Made by a program: the position numbers and the translations under genes | Assembly (NCBI RefSeq): GCF_013393365.1 | Contig: NZ_AP022321.1 | Location: forward strand, 1,688,501 to 1,752,500 | Origin: Veillonella nakazawae | GTDB taxonomy: Bacteria; Bacillota; Negativicutes; Veillonellales; Veillonellaceae | Length of the DNA stretch: 64,000 nucleotides | Direction of reading: 5' to 3' | In this document: positions 57,258-64,000 of the stretch, in pieces | Position numbering within the stretch: position 1 is the first letter of the stretch | Layout of the letters: each line of letters starts with the position of its first letter | The notes under the pieces: model-generated | What the model was told of the DNA's origin: nothing | Seen by the model: the letters and a program-made list of their open reading frames with translations, nothing else | The model's database searches: none

Positions 57258-57718
57258 ATATCTTGCCTCTCTTTGTAAAAGTTAGTGCTAACACACCCCA
57301 TGTTATAAAGCACTTATCCTACTTCATTTATAAAACCTTGTGTATCACTAGGAATTAATTTCATTATAGACCACTAAATCTAAAAATGCAAGAACTTATT
57401 TCCTACTTTTATAAAGGGGTATTTAAAAACCCTTATATTTATTGGCCTAAGCCTATATTATTGATTTATTTTATTCTATTATTAGACTAGCAATCACACA
57501 TATCGATACATTAACTATTTTACATAACACAAAAGGACTAGCCCGAAGGCCAGTCCTTTTGCGTATAGTTTGTAGTTTGTTATATGAGGTTTACCATGAT
57601 GAATTGGAGAGGGTTCATCTGGTATTGGGACTTACCGTATCGTCAGGAAAACGATGCGCGCCCGTTTTGTCATTTGAGGAGCTGTCTAGATTATTCTAGC
57701 GTCTAAGTTATTTCTAAA
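57258..57718. other. Gene-poor region with a terminator and a possible 36-codon ORF
   Basis: Intergenic between CymR-type gene and ahpC. Contains a terminator hairpin (AAAAGGACTAGCC / GGCCAGTCCTTTT, about 57530-57561) and a short ORF on the plus strand at 57596-57706. The 57590-57700 part is richer in GC than the gap around it. No tRNA seen. Confidence 0.4.
57596..57706 (+). CDS. Possible small protein (36 residues)
   Basis: ATG ATG AAT TGG ... encodes MMNWRGFIWYWDLPYRQEN...DYSSV and stops at TAA 57704. TGAGG lies eight bases before the first ATG. It is rich in Trp/Tyr/Arg. No homologue can be recalled; chance ORF is the main alternative. Confidence 0.25.
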   Translation: MMNWRGFIWYWDLPYRQENDARPFCHLRSCLDYSSV

Positions 57719-58282
57719 TTAGATTTTACCTACTAAATCAAGACCTGGTTTCAATGTGTCTTTACCTGGTTTCCAACGTGCAGGACACACTTGGTCACCA
57801 TGTTTTGCTACGAATTGAGCCGCTTGTACTTTACGAACCAATTCTTCAGCAGAACGGCCGATACCCATATCATGGATTTCAGCTGTACGAACGAAACCTT
57901 CTGGATCTACTACGAATGTACCACGGTAAGCCATAGCAGATTCTTCTTGGAATACGTCGAAGAAATCAGCTAATTCATGTTTTTTATCAGCTAACATGTA
58001 GTACTCGATTTTATTAATGCTTGGAGAAGCATCAGACCATGCTTTGTGAACGAATTCAGAGTCACAAGATACGGAGTAAACTTCGCAACCTAGTTCTTTC
58101 AATTCTGCATAAGAGTTTTGTACGTCTTCTAATTCTGTAGGGCAAACAAATGTGAAGTCTGCTGGATAGAATACGAAGATGGACCATTTGCCCAACACAT
58201 CGGCAGTACTAACTTTTACTAATTCAGGTTTTTTGAAAGCATCTAGAGTAAATTCAGGAAGTTGTTTACCAATAATAGACAT
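57719..58282 (-). CDS. ahpC: Alkyl hydroperoxide reductase subunit C (typical 2-Cys peroxiredoxin)
   Basis: This 187-residue peroxiredoxin reduces H2O2 and organic peroxides. The peroxidatic Cys47 is in DFTFVCPTEL and the resolving Cys is in HGDQVCPARWKPG. No ahpF is adjacent; the reducing partner must be elsewhere. AAGGAGGACATAAC precedes the ATG. A tandem TATATC array lies upstream. Confidence 0.96.
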   Translation of the reverse strand: MSIIGKQLPEFTLDAFKKPELVKVSTADVLGKWSIFVFYPADFTFVCPTELEDVQNSYAELKELGCEVYSVSCDSEFVHKAWSDASPSINKIEYYMLADKKHELADFFDVFQEESAMAYRGTFVVDPEGFVRTAEIHDMGIGRSAEELVRKVQAAQFVAKHGDQVCPARWKPGKDTLKPGLDLVGKI

Positions 58283-58347
58283 GTTATGTCCTCCTTAATT
58301 GAGTTCCAATGTAACAGTTATATTATTATCGGTGTACTTATCACCAA

Positions 58348-58372
58348 ATCTATATCTATATCTATATCTATC
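58348..58372. repeat. Hexanucleotide tandem repeat (TATATC) upstream of ahpC
   Basis: About four copies of TATATC in tandem, 66-90 bp upstream of the ahpC start. The array lies within the probable promoter/leader region. Confidence 0.85.
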
Positions 58373-58466
58373 TTTGTCTATATAATAACAAATATCATTC
58401 AAGATTGCAAGTGTTATTTTTAAATTTATCGATATATTTTTCCAACATTTATCGATATGAATAAAA

Positions 58467-58504
58467 AAGAAGAAAGATGCTCATTTCTGAGCATCTTTCT
58501 TCTT
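58467..58504 (-). terminator. Terminator of pyrG and the small membrane-protein gene
   Basis: GAAGAAAGATGCTCA / TGAGCATCTTTCTTC, a 15-bp perfect stem with a four-base loop and a T run on the minus strand. Its 5' arm is the 3' end of the 58481 gene. Confidence 0.85.
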
Positions 58505-58693
58505 TTTCTTTACTACAACAGACTTACTACTTATAGCATGATCAAAGGCTATTAGTCCTGCTATGTTAGCAATACCACGTCGTGCTATATGGCCTGTTGT
58601 AGATTGTTCTTTTCCCGATTTACCATATACAAACTGCTCTAGTTTGAGTGCAGCTAATATAAATATACCTATAATAGATAAAATAGATCCCAT
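58481..58693 (-). CDS. Small membrane protein of unknown function
   Basis: A 70-residue protein with one N-terminal hydrophobic helix (ILSIIGIFILAALKLEQFVYG) and a very basic C-terminus (SVVVKKKKKDAQK). It starts 10 bp after the pyrG stop and ends in the terminator, so it is the last gene of the pyrG unit. Not recognised. Confidence 0.55.
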   Translation of the reverse strand: MGSILSIIGIFILAALKLEQFVYGKSGKEQSTTGHIARRGIANIAGLIAFDHAISSKSVVVKKKKKDAQK

Positions 58694-58702
58694 TTCTATT
58701 CT

Positions 58703-60325
<1,623 letters not shown>

Positions 60326-60328
60326 CTA

Positions 60329-62062
60329 TTACATTTTTTCCGGAGCAGAAATACCTAAAATACCCAAGCCTTGACGAAGTACGAGGGCAATCGCTGTGAT
60401 TAATCCTAGACGAGCCTGTTGCAACGCTGGATCTACGCCAATGATACGACCTTGACGATAGAAGGAATGGAACATGCTTGCCAAATCGAATAAGTAACGA
60501 GCAATACGATGTGGTGCACGATGTTCGGCAGATTGAACGACCTCTTCTGGATATTCAGCTAATTTTTTAATCAATTCTAATTCCATTTCGCTTGTAAGCG
60601 TTGTGAAATCAGTTTCACTATAATCACCAAATGCAATGCCTGCTTCACGCACTTGGTTGTAAATGCTGTGAATACGGGCATGAGCATATTGGATATAATA
60701 TACTGGGTTATCATTGCTACGAGATTTAGCCAAGTTAATATCAAAATCAAGTTGGCTATCTAGAGAACGCATCAAGAAGAAGTAACGAGATGCATCTACG
60801 CCAACCTCTTCAATCAATTCATCTAATGTAACGCTATCGCCGCTACGTTTAGATAATTTAACGAGTTGCCCATCGCGGAACAATGCTACCATTTGTAACA
60901 ATAATACTGTTAGTTTATCTGGGTCATAACCAAAAGCAGCCATAGCAGCTTTTACACGGCATACATAACCATGATGGTCAGCGCCCCAAATATCAATCAT
61001 TTCTTTGAAGCCACGATCATATTTATTGCGGTGGTATGCAATATCTGCCGCTAAATATGTAGGAACTCCATTATCACGAATAACTACACGGTCTTTATCA
61101 TCGCCATAGTCAGTAGATTTCAACCACAATGCACCGTCTTTTTCATACACTTTGCCAAGAGCCTTTAACGCCTCTACGGAGTGATGAATTTCATCAGCTT
61201 CATGGACAGTACGTTCAGAGAACCAATTATCGAAAGTAACACGGAAATTGCTTAATGTTTCCTCTAAGCGAGCTAATTTTTCTTTTAAACCCTCTTCTTT
61301 AAACAATGCTACACGATCAGCTTCGTTCATAGCATTTAATTTATCGAAGCCTTCTCGTTCTGCAATAGCTTTTGCAGTCTCGATAATATCAGGACCACGG
61401 TAGCCATTTTCAGGGAACACGAGAGCTCCTTCTGGAATATCAAATTCAGGCATGGAGCCGTCTTCGTTGCGCTTAGGTGGGAATACTAATGTAGCACCTT
61501 GCAACTCTTGGAAACGGTATTCAATGGAGATAGCCATATTATCGATTTGGTTACCCGCATCATTGATGTAGTACTCGGATTGTACATTGTAACCTGCTGC
61601 ACGCAACAAGTTTACAAGTGCACTACCATACGCAGCACCACGACCATGGCCGACATGTAACGGACCTGTTGGGTTCGCACTTACGTACTCTACTTGAATC
61701 GTATCGCGTGCACGCAATGGTTGAACACCATATTGATCGCCAGCATTTAAAATAGCTTTCAACGTATCGTATACCATATCAGATTTCAAGAAGAAATTGA
61801 TGAAACCTGCACCAGCAACCTCAGCGCGTTCGAGCCAATCAAAATTCATATGGCTAATCAAAGCCTCTGCAATAGCACGAGGGTTTTGACGAGCTACACG
61901 AGCGGATTGCATAGCGATATTTGTAGAAAAATCACCGAATTCTTTTTGAGGTGGCACTTCGAGAACGATTTCTGGATATTCCCCAGCTGGTAAACCACCG
62001 CTGTTAATCGTATCTTGTAATGCCTGTTCAATCCCCGATTTCAGGATTTCCTTCATGTCCAT
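60329..62062 (-). CDS. argS: Arginyl-tRNA synthetase
   Basis: This 577-residue class I synthetase charges tRNA-Arg. HIGH-type motif is GPLHVGHGRGAAYGS near residue 130; KMSKS-type motif is KLSKRSGD; the N-terminal Add1 domain and the C-terminal anticodon-binding helical domain (residues ~450-577) are present. GGGAGG precedes the ATG. It overlaps the upstream DUF1934 gene by 35 bp, so they are coupled. Confidence 0.97.
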   Translation of the reverse strand: MDMKEILKSGIEQALQDTINSGGLPAGEYPEIVLEVPPQKEFGDFSTNIAMQSARVARQNPRAIAEALISHMNFDWLERAEVAGAGFINFFLKSDMVYDTLKAILNAGDQYGVQPLRARDTIQVEYVSANPTGPLHVGHGRGAAYGSALVNLLRAAGYNVQSEYYINDAGNQIDNMAISIEYRFQELQGATLVFPPKRNEDGSMPEFDIPEGALVFPENGYRGPDIIETAKAIAEREGFDKLNAMNEADRVALFKEEGLKEKLARLEETLSNFRVTFDNWFSERTVHEADEIHHSVEALKALGKVYEKDGALWLKSTDYGDDKDRVVIRDNGVPTYLAADIAYHRNKYDRGFKEMIDIWGADHHGYVCRVKAAMAAFGYDPDKLTVLLLQMVALFRDGQLVKLSKRSGDSVTLDELIEEVGVDASRYFFLMRSLDSQLDFDINLAKSRSNDNPVYYIQYAHARIHSIYNQVREAGIAFGDYSETDFTTLTSEMELELIKKLAEYPEEVVQSAEHRAPHRIARYLFDLASMFHSFYRQGRIIGVDPALQQARLGLITAIALVLRQGLGILGISAPEKM

Positions 62063-62486
62063 GCTCTGTATCCTCCCGCACGTCTATATCTAACTGATTA
62101 TAAAATTGCCATTCACCTTCGACGGAAATGTCATATCCTAAATGAACATGACCTACGCCGTCGTGAAAGTCTGCTGTTAATTCATGAGTATTCACGGCCA
62201 TGTGCAAATCACCATACGGTGTTTCATACACGGATTCGCGCTCTTCACCACGGACATATTGATGACGCATATTAACAGCCCCTGTTCGAAGCAATACAAT
62301 AGAGTCATCATGGATTTTAATGGTCGTCTTTACCCCATCTAAGCCAGTCACACTAGATTCTTCGTAACGCACATACTGGGCATTACCCTTTTCATGTGAT
62401 GTACCAGGGGAAATCAGTTCCACTACGGTATCCTTGCCGTCCATATCTCGTTGTACACTTTTTACGGACACTAGAACCCGCTTCAT
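62028..62486 (-). CDS. DUF1934-family (YwiB-like) protein
   Basis: This 152-residue protein has a calycin-like beta-barrel pattern: VLVSVKSVQRDMDGKDTV at the N-terminus, KTTIKIHDDSIVLLRTGAVNMRH in the middle and HVHLGYDISVEGEWQFYNQL at the end. In many Firmicutes this gene sits directly upstream of argS, as here. Function unknown. A GGAGGTTG site precedes the ATG. Confidence 0.75.
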   Translation of the reverse strand: MKRVLVSVKSVQRDMDGKDTVVELISPGTSHEKGNAQYVRYEESSVTGLDGVKTTIKIHDDSIVLLRTGAVNMRHQYVRGEERESVYETPYGDLHMAVNTHELTADFHDGVGHVHLGYDISVEGEWQFYNQLDIDVREDTEHGHEGNPEIGD

Positions 62487-62538
62487 TTTTCAACCTCCAT
62501 GGCAGTAATTAATCATCATATTATACCATAATCAAAGA

Positions 62539-62832
62539 CTATTTTGCACCCTCAATGAGTCGCAATTTCTTAGTCTTTGTCATCTGTTTTATGGCATATT
62601 CTCTACGTTGTGCATCTTGTTTATTGTGAAAGCTTTCAGAATACACCAATTCAACAGGACGTCGCCCTCTCGTATACTTAGCACCGCCTGGAATAAGCCC
62701 ATTATGAGCCTCTATACGGCGTTCAATATCGGTGGTCCACCCGCAATACAAGGAATCGTCTGCGCAACGCACCAAGTACACATAGTGCCGCTCTTCAGAC
62801 TTAACCTCCTTATTTGCCATTTTTTGCATCAT
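62539..62832 (-). CDS. GIY-YIG domain protein (UPF0213/YhbQ-like)
   Basis: This 97-residue single-domain protein shows HYVYLVRCADDSLYCGWTTD, the GIY-YIG motif variant YVYLVRC ... YCGWT, and the conserved Arg/Glu pair in RRIEAHN and RREYAIKQM. This UPF0213 group is a common small putative nuclease. The first Met at 62832 overlaps the upstream cyclophilin gene; MANKEV at 62820 is an alternative start. Confidence 0.85.
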   Translation of the reverse strand: MMQKMANKEVKSEERHYVYLVRCADDSLYCGWTTDIERRIEAHNGLIPGGAKYTRGRRPVELVYSESFHNKQDAQRREYAIKQMTKTKKLRLIEGAK

Positions 62833-63451
62833 CAGTAATCGGTTCCAACGTAATAGTATTGATGATTACTGGCTCTACTGGTTTATCATTACGGCCTGTT
62901 TTTACTTTGCCAATTTTTTCAACTACATCCATGCCTTGTACTACAGTGCCAAAGATAGTGTGTTTGTTATCTAACCAATCTGTAGGTCCCAATGTAATAA
63001 AGAACTGAGAGCCACCTGTATTAGGGCCTCGGTTTGCCATGGCAAGAACGCCCATTTTATTGAAGTGTAAATCATTGGAGAACTCATCAGGAATTGTATA
63101 GCCTGGACCGCCAGCACCTGTACCATCTGGATCCCCGCCTTGAATCATAAAGCCTTCGATAACGCGGTGGAATGTAACACCATTATAGAAACCTTTTTTC
63201 ACTAGGTAATCAAAGTTTTTTACTGTAATAGGTGCTTTAGAGCCTAACAATCGAACTTTGAATTGACCATAATTTGTATCAAAAATAGCGTATTCATCAG
63301 CAATTGGTGCATTAGAGAAATTAGGCATAGCTACCGTTTCTGCTTTTACAGTATTCCCTTGTGGTTGTTCCCCACTTTTTGTACCACATGCCGCTGTCCC
63401 AAGCATTGTAATCCCTAACATTGCGCATAAAGCCAAGCGTTTCCAGTTCAT
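62810..63451 (-). CDS. Lipoprotein peptidyl-prolyl isomerase (cyclophilin)
   Basis: This 213-residue exported cyclophilin assists proline isomerisation outside the cytoplasm. Signal and lipobox: MLGTAACG, cleaved before Cys22. The cyclophilin core shows NFDYLVKKGFYNGVTFHRVI, GFMIQGGDPDGTGAGGPG, MANRGPNTGGSQFFITLG and DNKHTIFGTVV. The catalytic Arg is in FHRV. Its end overlaps the following GIY-YIG start. Confidence 0.93.
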   Translation of the reverse strand: MNWKRLALCAMLGITMLGTAACGTKSGEQPQGNTVKAETVAMPNFSNAPIADEYAIFDTNYGQFKVRLLGSKAPITVKNFDYLVKKGFYNGVTFHRVIEGFMIQGGDPDGTGAGGPGYTIPDEFSNDLHFNKMGVLAMANRGPNTGGSQFFITLGPTDWLDNKHTIFGTVVQGMDVVEKIGKVKTGRNDKPVEPVIINTITLEPITDDAKNGK

Positions 63452-63502
63452 AGTTCCCCCAAAAATGTATCGTATATACTAACATGTATGTAAAATTCAC
63501 AT

Positions 63503-63538
63503 AGAAAAGCCGCTCAACCCGTGAGCGGCTCTTTTTTA
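63503..63538. terminator. Intergenic terminator
   Basis: AGCCGCTCA / TGAGCGGCT with ACCCG loop; T run on the plus strand and four T on the minus strand. Lies between the lipoprotein gene and the partial gene, and may serve the latter. Confidence 0.75.
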
Positions 63539-63627
63539 GTATATCATGTTTTAGAGAAAATTTGGTTTAAATAATTATTAAATTTACCAATTTATATAAC
63601 CTTATACTTTCAGTTATATATTAGCTA

Positions 63628-64000
63628 TTATTTACCATCAAATTGTTCTGGGTTCGTACTGTTATAGGTATCAATATAAGCATTGAAGGATTGAATCATT
63701 TCGTCAAGATTATTTTCGTTTGAGTCTGCAAGGACTTGACGTACGGAACCGACTACGGAATTGTAACGATCAGCCAGAACTTGGCCACGATCATTATTCA
63801 CACTCTTGAGCAATGCTTCGATTTCTGAAAGCTCTTTTTCTACAGCTGCTTTATCAGCTTTTTGAGGAGCTTTTTCAAGGTTTTCTACAAGGTTAGTCAA
63901 GCGAAGCGTAGATTCCATTGCTGCCGCATAACCTTTCTTGCCTTCTTTTTTCAATTTTTCAACTTGTTTTTGAGTTTGTTCATTGTTAGTTTTTGTAAGA
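63628..64000 (-). CDS. C-terminal part of a coiled-coil protein (cut by window end)
   Basis: The frame stays open to the window end, so the start is outside. The visible 123 residues are highly charged and helical (KKEGKKGYAAAMESTLRLTNLVENLEKA ... ALLKSVNNDRGQVLADRYNSVVGS). It may belong to the same kind of exported helical proteins as the DUF3829 gene, but this is weak. Confidence 0.6.
   Translation of the reverse strand, partial: LTKTNNEQTQKQVEKLKKEGKKGYAAAMESTLRLTNLVENLEKAPQKADKAAVEKELSEIEALLKSVNNDRGQVLADRYNSVVGSVRQVLADSNENNLDEMIQSFNAYIDTYNSTNPEQFDGK

Overview
The window looks like part of a low-GC chromosome of a Negativicute, most likely Veillonella or a close relative. I infer this from the gene content and protein character (PotE-like antiporter, fructose PTS, CymR-CysK pair, a tannase-type surface esterase on a long Ala/Gln/Glu stalk, DUF3829 lipoprotein-like protein); no rRNA or tRNA gene is present to prove it. 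A composite Tn916-family conjugative transposon is integrated at the left side.

Positions ~21-23170 are a Tn916-type element (int, xis, orf8, orf7, orf9, orf6, tet(M), orf12-orf24, oriT) into whose orf9 a Tn917-type Tn3-family transposon (3534-8617, tnpA, tnpR, erm(B)) has inserted with a TACCT 5-bp duplication. This is the Tn3872 architecture: tetracycline plus macrolide-lincosamide-streptogramin B resistance. tet(M) and erm(B), both with their attenuation leaders, are intact. Three element genes are damaged: orf9 by Tn917, orf7 by an in-frame amber codon, and orf14 (the cell-wall hydrolase) by a 1-base deletion. Transfer or excision may therefore be impaired.

Positions ~23180-26860 hold a GATC-type restriction-modification operon, read leftward: a Sau3AI/MutH-like endonuclease, a small gene split by a one-base frameshift in an A tract, and a C5-cytosine methyltransferase. 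A DUF3829 protein (27123-28058) follows on the other strand.

Positions 28165-35450 carry a peptide/nickel-type ABC importer (two permeases, two ATPases, two paralogous binding proteins). Its main operon starts with a cobalamin riboswitch plus an intrinsic terminator, and both promoters carry ATACCC...GGGTAT palindromes like operators of CsoR/RcnR metal sensors. A CsoR-family gene lies at 42637. Together these suggest cobalt/nickel (or corrinoid-related) uptake rather than peptide uptake.

Positions 35779-50830 contain potE, argG-argH, an unknown gene, a monofunctional transglycosylase, csoR-like, ptsI-ptsH (order reversed from usual), dapF, an NhaC-type antiporter, and fruK-fruA. HPr, EI, FruK and FruA make a complete fructose uptake/1-phosphofructokinase route.

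Positions 50840-64000 contain two tandem secreted proteins of unknown function, the 1121-residue stalked tannase-like esterase, cysK with its Rrf2/CymR-type regulator, ahpC, pyrG with a small membrane protein, argS, a DUF1934 protein, a GIY-YIG protein, a lipoprotein cyclophilin, and the C-terminal part of a coiled-coil protein cut by the window end.
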